A stretch of DNA of 6,018 bases from Candidatus Latescibacterota bacterium (GTDB lineage Bacteria > Krumholzibacteriota > Krumholzibacteriia > Krumholzibacteriales > WJIX01): the NCBI GenBank assembly GCA_030621255.1, contig JAUXHZ010000081.1:1-6018 (forward strand), in the 5' to 3' direction. The notes under the pieces are model-generated. The model saw nothing but the letters and a program-made list of their open reading frames with translations, did no database searches and was not told where the DNA came from. Both the position numbers and the translations under genes were made by a program. This document shows, one piece after another, positions 1 through 5,704 of the stretch. How positions within the stretch are numbered: position 1 is the first letter of the stretch; each line of letters opens with the position of its first letter.

Positions 1-457
1 CAAACCGCCCCCCAAAGCTGTAGAAAAGAAAGAACCGTCTGATGACGTAAAGGAAAAGAAACCCAAAGAAACCGCTGAAGCGGAACCGCAAAAGGAAAAA
101 GAGAATAAACCTCTTGATATTACGGTAAAGAAGGAAAAAGTTGAGGAAACGTCTGTTGTGGTTGACGCTCCCAGGTTTCCATTTTCATACTATCTGGGAG
201 CTATTGAACGGAAGGTGTCGGGTAATTGGTTTTCCGCGTCGGTTGAACATGGAAAGAGTCTTTCATGCACTGTCTTTTTCCGCCTTGACAGAAGTGGAAA
301 AATATCCGGGATGCGGCTGCAAAAGGGATCCGGCGATTCCTATTTTGACAGAGCGGCCTTGAGAGCGATAAAGAGTTCGGTTCCTTTCCCCCCTCTCCCG
401 GGTGCTTTTGATGAACCCTCTCTCGGGATACACTTTAGGTTTGCGCAAAAGGATTGA
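1..457 (+). CDS. tolA: TolA/TonB-like energy-transducing protein, C-terminal part (5' end outside window)
   Basis: The reading frame is open from base 2 and ends at TGA 455-457, leaving 151 residues of a protein that begins left of the window. The first ~55 residues are a Lys/Glu/Pro-rich linker (KPPPK, KEKKPKE, EPQKEKE), typical of the periplasm-spanning part of TolA and TonB. The last ~95 residues look like a TonB C-terminal domain of the TonB_2 type: an opening helix (YLGAIERKVSGNW), a strand (CTVFFRLDRSGKI), then FDRAALRAI and PFPPLPGAF, which are strong family landmarks. In the known system TolA is anchored in the inner membrane, driven by TolQ/TolR, and contacts TolB and Pal. The role here is inferred from the domain plus the tolB, pal and cpoB genes directly downstream. 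A TonB for outer-membrane receptors is the alternative, less likely in this neighbourhood. tolQ/tolR (exbB/exbD-like) genes would be expected to the left. Confidence 0.82.
   Translation, partial: KPPPKAVEKKEPSDDVKEKKPKETAEAEPQKEKENKPLDITVKKEKVEETSVVVDAPRFPFSYYLGAIERKVSGNWFSASVEHGKSLSCTVFFRLDRSGKISGMRLQKGSGDSYFDRAALRAIKSSVPFPPLPGAFDEPSLGIHFRFAQKD
449..453 (+). promoter_or_regulatory. Shine-Dalgarno site for tolB, inside the end of the tolA-like gene
   Basis: AAGGA lies within the last codons of the upstream gene. Its spacing (3, 6 or 9 bases to ATG 457, 460 or 463) favours 460 or 463. The near-overlap of stop and start suggests translational coupling of tolB to the tolA-like gene. Confidence 0.6.
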
Positions 458-459
458 TG

Positions 460-1701
460 ATGATGCGGTCAAGTTTAATTTCATTATGTATAGTCACCTT
501 TTTTCTCGTTCCCGCGTATTCACAGACCGATGTTCATCTCCAGGTTGATCGAGTGGGAAGGGGAAGAATTCCGATTGTTTTAAAGAAAATAACTGTAGAA
601 TTGTCTGAACTTAAAAGTTCTTCTGAGTGTATTTATGAGGTTTTAGAGAGAGATTTGTGGCTGACCGGAATATTCAAACCCCTTTCTTTCAAAGGAGAAA
701 CGGACACTCTCACCGAAGGGCGTACAGCAGCCGCTATATTTGAGGGCAGCCTGACACAGAACTCCGAAGGATATCTGTTGGACGCGAAACTGCTCGATTA
801 TTCCAGCCGGGGTGTAATATTCAGGAAGGAATATACCTTCCAGCGGGGGCTCTGCCGATCAATCAGCCATCATGTAAGTGATGAAATTACTTTTTTTCTG
901 ACAGGAGAGACCGGCATTGCCGTAACACGAATCCTTTTTCTGAGAGAGGAGCACGGCAGTAAAACTGTCTATATTGTTGATTATGACGGGCATGGTGTAA
1001 GAAAACTTACCGATGATAAGCTTGCAGTTTCACCTGTATGGCTGGACAAAAACAGATTTTGTTACACATCCTATAAAAGGGATAATCCTGATTGTTATAT
1101 AGTTGATTTAAAGAAAGGGCTAAAACGGCTTCTTTCATACAGAAAAGGTTTGAATATTGCCGGCGATTATTATTCGAAAAGGGATGAAATTCTGATGACG
1201 ATCAGTGTGATGGGCAACAGTGAGTTATTTCTTCTCGATTCCTCAGGCAAGATGCAGAGGAGGTTGACTCGGAACAGGTCTATTGACTGTTCAGCTACAT
1301 GGGCCCCTAACGGGAGAGAAATCGCTTTTGTCTCAGACAGGACATCGGTTCCGCAAATATATATCATGGACAGATATGGAGGGAGTTTAAGAAGGTTGAC
1401 GATGGAAGGGAACTATAATACATCGCCGGCCTGGTCTCCCCAGGGAGACCTTATTTCCTATGTTTCACGTGATGGAGGTTTATACAGGCTTAAACTTGTT
1501 TCGCCCGACGGGTTATGGGAGGAGACTGTCTATGATGATTATTTGAGTTATGAGGATCCTTCATGGGCTCCTAATGGATGCCATATAGCGGCAACAGTGA
1601 AGTATGGCGGAGAGCCATGGATAGTTATAATTGATATAGATTCGGGGGAGAAACGCAAACTGATAAGGGGCGAATCGCCGGCGTGGTCCCCTGTTGAATA
1701 A
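460..1701 (+). CDS. tolB: Tol-Pal system protein TolB (periplasmic beta-propeller)
   Basis: Periplasmic component of the Tol-Pal machine; in studied bacteria it binds Pal and is released from it by TolA. With the start at 460 the protein has 413 residues, close to usual TolB length. Residues ~4-21 form a Sec signal peptide ending AYS|QT. An N-terminal alpha/beta domain follows, with the TolB-like phrase DLWLTGIFKPL. Then FLTGETGIAVTRILF leads into the propeller. Blade motifs recur about every 44 residues: SPVW (191), a degenerate blade near 230-235, SATWAPNG (278), SPAWSPQG (322), DPSWAPNG (366) and SPAWSP (406), giving the six blades expected. IAFVSDR and PQIYIMD are classic TolB strings. 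Three consecutive in-frame ATGs (457, 460, 463) and a TTG at 454 are possible starts. AAGGA at 449-453 lies 6 bases before 460 and 9 before 463, so these two are favoured; starting at 457 would overlap the upstream TGA by one base. The mature protein has six cysteines, which is many for TolB. Confidence 0.96.
   Translation: MMRSSLISLCIVTFFLVPAYSQTDVHLQVDRVGRGRIPIVLKKITVELSELKSSSECIYEVLERDLWLTGIFKPLSFKGETDTLTEGRTAAAIFEGSLTQNSEGYLLDAKLLDYSSRGVIFRKEYTFQRGLCRSISHHVSDEITFFLTGETGIAVTRILFLREEHGSKTVYIVDYDGHGVRKLTDDKLAVSPVWLDKNRFCYTSYKRDNPDCYIVDLKKGLKRLLSYRKGLNIAGDYYSKRDEILMTISVMGNSELFLLDSSGKMQRRLTRNRSIDCSATWAPNGREIAFVSDRTSVPQIYIMDRYGGSLRRLTMEGNYNTSPAWSPQGDLISYVSRDGGLYRLKLVSPDGLWEETVYDDYLSYEDPSWAPNGCHIAATVKYGGEPWIVIIDIDSGEKRKLIRGESPAWSPVE
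1433..1450. repeat. Perfect 8-bp inverted repeat with 2-nt centre inside tolB
   Basis: The sequence GGTCTCCC-CA-GGGAGACC has perfectly complementary arms at 1433-1440 and 1443-1450. It encodes the turn of a propeller blade (WSPQGDL). As RNA it could fold as a 7-bp GC-rich stem with a CCAG tetraloop. It is followed by TTATTTCC, not a clean T-tract, so it is not a normal terminator. A coincidence of codon choice over a conserved motif is possible. Confidence 0.6.
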
Positions 1702-1744
1702 CGAAAATAAGTTGGCAAATTTGATAAAAAAGAAAAATAAATCT

Positions 1745-1772
1745 TTGCAAAATTTCCCATTACCGTTATTAT
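1745..1772 (+). promoter_or_regulatory. Possible sigma70-type promoter for pal-cpoB
   Basis: TTGCAA (1745-1750) and TATTAT (1767-1772) are separated by 16 bp and match the -35 and -10 consensus at 4/6 and 5/6 positions. The pair sits in the 142-bp gap between tolB and pal, an unusually long gap for an otherwise tight operon. A separate pal promoter is known in other bacteria. The gap is AT-rich, so a chance match is quite possible. Confidence 0.35.
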
Positions 1773-1831
1773 GCTGCACAAGGTTTCAGTATGATGTAAC
1801 AAGGTAGTTATCAGGAAGATTTTTTTAAACT

Positions 1832-1836
1832 GGAGG
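1832..1836 (+). promoter_or_regulatory. Strong Shine-Dalgarno site for pal
   Basis: GGAGG lies 7 bases before ATG 1844 and is the best ribosome-binding site in the window. This fits Pal being an abundant outer-membrane lipoprotein. It fixes the start at 1844. Confidence 0.8.
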
Positions 1837-1843
1837 TGTTCGA

Positions 1844-2356
1844 ATGGCTCGTATCAATTATGTGGGATTGATCGTTATTATGATTTTAGCGTTGATCCTT
1901 CCGGCATGTAAACAAAAAGAAGCTCCACCGATAGAAGAGGTAAAACCGGCCGAAGAGGTAATTCCCCCTCCTCCGCCGCTTAAAGAAATTGAAGAAGTTA
2001 AAATTGAAAAAGTTAAAGAAGAGCCGGTTGTGCTTGATGACGTATTTTTTGATTTTGATAAATTCGGAATTAAAGATGCCTACAGGGATATCCTGAAAGG
2101 CAATGCGGAACAGATTTTAGGCAAAGAGGGTATCAAGGTTGTAATAGAGGGACATTGCGATGAGCGTGGAACTAGTGAATATAATCTTTCCCTTGGTGAA
2201 AAGCGGGCAAAAGCCGTGCTGAACTTTTATACGGCATATGGCATTGATCCGAAAAAGTTATCGATAATCAGTTATGGTGAAGAAAAACCATTTGTCCGCG
2301 AGCATGATGAAAAGGCATGGGCCAGTAATCGCCGCGCGCACATGGTAGTTAAATAA
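1844..2356 (+). CDS. pal: Peptidoglycan-associated lipoprotein Pal
   Basis: Outer-membrane lipoprotein that binds peptidoglycan non-covalently and interacts with TolB and TolA. The 170-residue length is normal. Residues 1-21 are a lipoprotein signal peptide with lipobox L-P-A-C, Cys22 being the lipidated residue. Lys at +2 rather than Asp is compatible with outer-membrane sorting. Residues ~25-61 are a low-complexity tether rich in Glu, Lys, Val and Pro (EEVKPAEEV, a run of five prolines, then EEVKIEKVKEEP). Residues ~64-170 are an OmpA-like domain: VFFDFDKF, then IEGHCDERGTSEYNLSLGEKRA (101-122) and ASNRRAHMVVK at the end. Asp106 and the Arg of NRRA correspond to the residues that hold meso-diaminopimelate in this family. 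Cys105 replaces the Ala of the E. coli loop, a variant common outside gammaproteobacteria. Confidence 0.97.
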   Translation: MARINYVGLIVIMILALILPACKQKEAPPIEEVKPAEEVIPPPPPLKEIEEVKIEKVKEEPVVLDDVFFDFDKFGIKDAYRDILKGNAEQILGKEGIKVVIEGHCDERGTSEYNLSLGEKRAKAVLNFYTAYGIDPKKLSIISYGEEKPFVREHDEKAWASNRRAHMVVK

Positions 2357-2366
2357 TTGAATTAAA

Positions 2367-3254
2367 ATGTTTAAATTTATCTTTAAACGAAATTTTTATA
2401 TTGGGCTGCTTTTGCTGTTTGCGGTGTTGAATGCCGGGTGTTGGGGCGCAAAGTTTTTTGGGGTGCCGCAGAGATCAATCGATACGTCGTCAGCTGTAGA
2501 TACTCTTATAGCAAGAGAGAAAAATATCGAGAAGCTCCTCGACGAACTTCAGCAGCAATTTGTCCGGCAGCAGGAATATTCGAGAATGACAGCCGCTGGT
2601 TCCAAGATGGATGCGGAGGCAATAAAAGATCAGCTAAATGCCATCAGGCAGATGTTGCTGGAATCCTCTCGGATTCGTCCTTCACAAGGGAATGATATTC
2701 CTTCAAGACAGCGTAATGATTCATCACCCGCCCTGCAGCGTATAGAGAAAGACACTTTAGAGGCTGTTTCAAAGAGCGATTCACTTTTGGCGGACTCCGA
2801 TCTAGAAAGCGTATCGGATTCACTTGGCGGAACTGCCTCAGATTCAGCATTAACCGGCACGCCGGGCAATATTCCCTCTGCAGAGGTAATTTACAGACAA
2901 ATATATCTCGATTTCAGCAGAATGGAATATCAAATTTCTCTGGATGATTCAAAGATGTTTCTTGAAGAATATCCTGAAGATCCATTAGCGCAGGAAGTTA
3001 TTTTTATCCGCGGGGAATGTTTTATTGAGCAGGAAAAATTCTTTGACGCGCTTAAGGAATTTTCGAAAATACTTAAGAAATATCCTAATGGGAAGAAAGT
3101 GCCGGCTGCGCTGCTGAGAATGGCAATTGCGTACGATAGGTTAGGGGACAGTGATTTGGCCGCCGGTGTTATCAGAAGACTTGTAAGGGATTATCCCTAC
3201 AGTGAAGAAGCCGCTGTAGCTAAAGAAAAATTTGGTGAAATGTTGGAAGATTAG
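2367..3254 (+). CDS. cpoB: CpoB/YbgF-like TPR protein of the Tol-Pal system
   Basis: This encodes 295 residues. The N-terminus has a basic start, a hydrophobic stretch (11-21) and N-A-G-C with Cys25, a plausible but imperfect lipobox because Asn is at -3. It is thus a probable lipoprotein, or else a cleaved or anchored periplasmic protein. Residues ~43-100 are strongly helical and charged with a coiled-coil look (AREKNIEKLLDELQQQF), like the trimerising segment of YbgF. Residues ~101-168 are a Ser/Asp-rich linker with repeated SDS-type units. Residues ~172-293 hold tetratricopeptide-like repeats, with the YP-end signatures FLEEYPEDPLAQE, ILKKYPNGKKVPAALLRM and LVRDYPYSEEAAVA typical of YbgF/CpoB. 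In E. coli CpoB connects Tol-Pal with PBP1B-LpoB. The gene starts 10 bp after pal, supporting the same role. No Shine-Dalgarno site is visible before ATG 2367, so translation may be coupled to pal. Confidence 0.88.
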   Translation: MFKFIFKRNFYIGLLLLFAVLNAGCWGAKFFGVPQRSIDTSSAVDTLIAREKNIEKLLDELQQQFVRQQEYSRMTAAGSKMDAEAIKDQLNAIRQMLLESSRIRPSQGNDIPSRQRNDSSPALQRIEKDTLEAVSKSDSLLADSDLESVSDSLGGTASDSALTGTPGNIPSAEVIYRQIYLDFSRMEYQISLDDSKMFLEEYPEDPLAQEVIFIRGECFIEQEKFFDALKEFSKILKKYPNGKKVPAALLRMAIAYDRLGDSDLAAGVIRRLVRDYPYSEEAAVAKEKFGEMLED

Positions 3255-3428
3255 CTCTTTCATCCAGGCTCAATTTAAAAAGAGTGTCTGTTGTTTATTT
3301 GATTGCTGATTGTTGTTTAGACTGAAGTATGAAAGTTAACCGCAGGTTTATGTTTGCTTTTGCTTAAGGATTACAGGGCCGGTGCGTGATAGGTTATGCC
3401 GGTGTGTTTGGAAGGTATTTAAGAGATT
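3255..3428. other. 174-bp intergenic region between cpoB and the first CNNM gene
   Basis: I see no gene. CTCTTT (3255-3260) and AAAGAG (3279-3284) form a 6-bp inverted repeat with an 18-nt loop before a T-rich stretch, at best a poor terminator for the Tol-Pal operon. GCCGGTG occurs twice (3378-3384 and 3398-3404), 20 bp apart and in the same direction. The two copies can also pair with each other through CCGG plus G-U pairs. GGAAGG (3410-3415) is 13 bases before the TTG start of the next gene. No convincing -35/-10 pair was found. Confidence 0.5.
3378..3404. repeat. Direct repeat GCCGGTG, 20-bp period, upstream of the CNNM operon
   Basis: Two exact 7-bp copies lie at 3378-3384 and 3398-3404; they match 9 of 10 bases if extended to GCCGGTGYGT. 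The spacing is close to two helical turns, and the repeat ends 24 bases before the start codon. It could be an operator half-site pair or a weak RNA hairpin. Function is unproven. Confidence 0.4.
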
Positions 3429-4688
3429 TTGGAAATCGCCAGTCATATCCCATTAATCATATTTGTATGCGTGCTGCTAGTTTTCTCCGCTTTTTTCTCC
3501 GGATCGGAAACTGCCTATTTTTCCATTCAATCTTCAGTCGTTGAAAAAATGAGCTCAGGAAGCAGCCGTAAGAAAAGAGTAGCTTCTCTTTTATCCAAAC
3601 CCAGAAGGCTTCTAGTAACCATGCTTTTTGGGAATTTACTCGTTAATATCGCAGGCACAAGCGCCGTTACGGCTTATGCGATAGAATTTTTCGGTAAAAA
3701 AGGTGTAGGTGTCGCAACTATCGTTATGACGGTATTAATTCTTCTTTTCTGTGAAATAGTTCCAAAGAATTTTGCTTTTCAACATTCAACTTCATTCGCG
3801 GTAATTTCCGCTCCTGTAAACAGGGTCTTAATGTTTATTTTAGCACCTGCCGTATGGGGTCTGGGCTGGATAGCAGATTTTTCCGTAGAGGTGAGCCGAA
3901 ATCTGTTTGGAGAACCTGATAAGGGGTACGATCCAAGAGAACTTATCACAGCCGTTGAAGCTGGATACAGAAACGGGCTTTTCGAAGATTTTGAAAGGGA
4001 GATTCTTAACAATTTTTTTCTCTTTGCCGAAACTACCGTGGAGGAAATCCTTACACCCCGAGGCGAGGTTTTCTCAATAGATGCCGAGATGACATTGAAT
4101 GAAACTGTACCGCTCGTAAAGAAACATGGATTCAGCCGTGTACCTCTCTATGAAGAAACAACCGATCATATTGTTGGAATTCTTCTGGCAAAGGAACTTC
4201 TTAAATATTCGAGTGAGAAAAAGATGAAAATGAGAGAGATAATGCGGCCTGTATGGTTTGTTCCTGAAAGTAAAAGAATTCGTTATTTGCTGAACGAATT
4301 CATAAATGCACATCAGCATGTTGCCATAGTAGTGGATGAACATGGAGCGTATTCAGGAATAATTACTCTTGAGGATATTCTGGAAGAAATTTTTGGAGAG
4401 ATTCGTGATAGAAGAGAGCCGAAGGTCAAAGCATATCATGTTATAGAGCGGGGCGAAATCATAGTTGACGGGACATTCAGGCTCGAAGGGCTGAATAGAA
4501 TTCTGGGAACCGGGATCGATTCTGAAGAAGTAGAAACGGTCGCGGGTTATCTGACGGAAAAGATAGGGAAGTTACCAAGAGAGGGAGAATCTTTTAATAT
4601 TGAAAATGTACGGTTTCTTGTTATATCCGCCGGGGAAACCACGGTTAACAAGATCAAGGTCACAAAACTTGACGAAGAGAAGGATTGA
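3429..4688 (+). CDS. CNNM/CorB-family divalent metal transporter (DUF21-CBS-CBS-CorC_HlyC), first of pair
   Basis: Inner-membrane protein of 419 residues with the full architecture of the CNNM/CorB/MpfA family, known for Mg2+ efflux or Mg2+ resistance and formerly mislabelled hemolysin. The DUF21 membrane domain spans ~1-190, with helices near 7-31, 61-86, 91-113 and 118-145. Motifs are FFSGSETAYFS (22-32), GNLLVN (68-73) and EIVPK (109-113); polar residues of this kind form the metal site in solved homologues. CBS1 is ~204-265 and CBS2 ~268-328 (VVDEHGAYSGIITLEDILEE), a Bateman module that binds ATP-Mg in relatives. The CorC_HlyC domain is ~336-414. The start is TTG 3429: an in-frame stop at 3420-3422 leaves only GAG ATT before it, and the next ATG (residue 41) would remove the first helix. 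The stop lies 2 bp before the paralogous gene, so they are surely co-transcribed. Transport of another divalent ion is possible. Confidence 0.93.
   Translation: MEIASHIPLIIFVCVLLVFSAFFSGSETAYFSIQSSVVEKMSSGSSRKKRVASLLSKPRRLLVTMLFGNLLVNIAGTSAVTAYAIEFFGKKGVGVATIVMTVLILLFCEIVPKNFAFQHSTSFAVISAPVNRVLMFILAPAVWGLGWIADFSVEVSRNLFGEPDKGYDPRELITAVEAGYRNGLFEDFEREILNNFFLFAETTVEEILTPRGEVFSIDAEMTLNETVPLVKKHGFSRVPLYEETTDHIVGILLAKELLKYSSEKKMKMREIMRPVWFVPESKRIRYLLNEFINAHQHVAIVVDEHGAYSGIITLEDILEEIFGEIRDRREPKVKAYHVIERGEIIVDGTFRLEGLNRILGTGIDSEEVETVAGYLTEKIGKLPREGESFNIENVRFLVISAGETTVNKIKVTKLDEEKD
4680..4684 (+). promoter_or_regulatory. Shine-Dalgarno site deciding the start of the second CNNM gene
   Basis: AAGGA lies 6 bases before ATG 4691, inside the end of the upstream gene. 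An in-frame TTG at 4685 directly abuts it and could not use it, so ATG 4691 is the start. The 2-bp gap between the genes suggests coupled translation. Confidence 0.65.
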
Positions 4689-4690
4689 AG

Positions 4691-5665
4691 ATGCTGTTTT
4701 CTGTGTCAGTAATAATAGTTACGATTATAATGTCGGCATTCTTCTCCGGTTCCGAAACCGCAGTTGTTTCCTGCAGCAGGGTAAAGGTAAGAAACAAAGC
4801 GAAGGAGGGATCCTTTAGAGCCCGTGTTCTGGAAAATTTTCTTGCTTCTCCCCAATTCTTTTTCAGCATTGTTCTTGTGGGTACGAACCTCGCTGTTATT
4901 ATCTGTACGGCCGAAGCGACCTCTGTCGCGATACGGTTATTTGGAAAGAACGGGCCGGTTATCGCCACTATTGTTATGACCCCTCTCTTGCTGGTATTGG
5001 GAGAAGTGATTCCCAAAGTTTCCTTCCTCTACCACTCGGACCGAATTTCTCTCTTTGTAGCCCCGATTCTTAAAATATTTTCATATATTCTCTGGCCTCT
5101 CGTTGTGCCGGCCTCTTTGCTGGCCGAAATTCCGGCAAAGATATCCGGCAGGAGCGGTGAGAAAGCAAATCTTATTTTAACGCGTGAAGAACTTATATAT
5201 TTATATAGCGGAACTAAAGATAAAGGAAAAATCACGCAGAGAGAACAGAAGATTATTAACGGTGTTTTCCATTTTGGTGTTGTTAAGGCCGCGGATTTGA
5301 TGTTGCCGATCAGTGAAGTTATATCTTTTCCATACACCACTTCGATATCCGAGGTTGTAGAAGCTGCCAATAAGTATCCATATTCCAGATATCCTCTTGT
5401 TTCTCCCGATTCAGGAAATGTTATCGGCATTATTTCTCTATTTGACTTGCTTGGAGTTGAGAGTGGAGAAAAACTTACATCTCTTATGCATAAGCCTTTT
5501 TATGCTGCGGAGGATGAACTTGCCGAGAGTCTTTTTGTTAGAATGAAGAATGAAGCCCTTCATTTTGCCATTGTTGTTGACAAGGAAGGCAACTCGAAAG
5601 GAATACTTACATTAGAGAATATAATTGAAAACATCGTTGGAGATATAGCCAGCGAATACGAATAA
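4691..5665 (+). CDS. CNNM/CorB-family protein (DUF21-CBS-CBS), second of pair, lacks CorC_HlyC domain
   Basis: A 324-residue paralogue of the preceding protein. The DUF21 domain has helices near 3-24, 55-80, 84-107 and 115-140, with FFSGSETAVVS (17-27) and GEVIPK (104-109) conserved. The Asn-rich motif reads GTNLAV (64-69) where the neighbour has GNLLVN, so its last Asn is lost. CBS1 is ~198-258 and CBS2 ~261-320, ending VVDKEGNSKGILTLENIIENIVGDI; Asn replaces the Asp usual in TLED. The protein stops four residues after this segment, so the C-terminal CorC_HlyC domain is absent. The terminus is clean with no sign of a frameshift remnant downstream, so this is a natural short form. CNNM proteins are dimers; a heterodimer with the upstream partner is an inference from the tight pairing. 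It probably acts in divalent cation export or its regulation. Confidence 0.9.
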   Translation: MLFSVSVIIVTIIMSAFFSGSETAVVSCSRVKVRNKAKEGSFRARVLENFLASPQFFFSIVLVGTNLAVIICTAEATSVAIRLFGKNGPVIATIVMTPLLLVLGEVIPKVSFLYHSDRISLFVAPILKIFSYILWPLVVPASLLAEIPAKISGRSGEKANLILTREELIYLYSGTKDKGKITQREQKIINGVFHFGVVKAADLMLPISEVISFPYTTSISEVVEAANKYPYSRYPLVSPDSGNVIGIISLFDLLGVESGEKLTSLMHKPFYAAEDELAESLFVRMKNEALHFAIVVDKEGNSKGILTLENIIENIVGDIASEYE

Positions 5666-5704
5666 CGCGATTCAGGCTGTCCGAAGATCTGCGTCAGTAT
5701 AGTG

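Noticed and set aside
391..427. Imperfect direct repeat CCCTCTCCCGGG / CCCTCTCTCGGG (11/12 match) with 25-bp period
   Set aside because: It lies in the conserved PFPPLPG region of the TolA-like gene, the copies are in different reading frames, and it is readily explained by Pro/Ser/Leu codons.
3255..3300. Rho-independent terminator after cpoB
   Set aside because: The only pairing is a 6-bp stem (CTCTTT/AAAGAG) of mostly A-T pairs with an 18-nt loop, followed by a T-rich but interrupted stretch. It is too weak to call.
3329..3367. Short ORF MKVNRRFMFAFA in the leader of the CNNM operon, a possible leader peptide
   Set aside because: Only 12 codons with a weak ribosome-binding site and no attenuator-like pairing seen. 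It cannot be told from chance.
4660..5016. 118-residue open frame on the minus strand opposite the second CNNM gene
   Set aside because: It lies wholly over a well-supported gene on the other strand, resembles nothing I recognise and has low-complexity composition as expected of a shadow frame.
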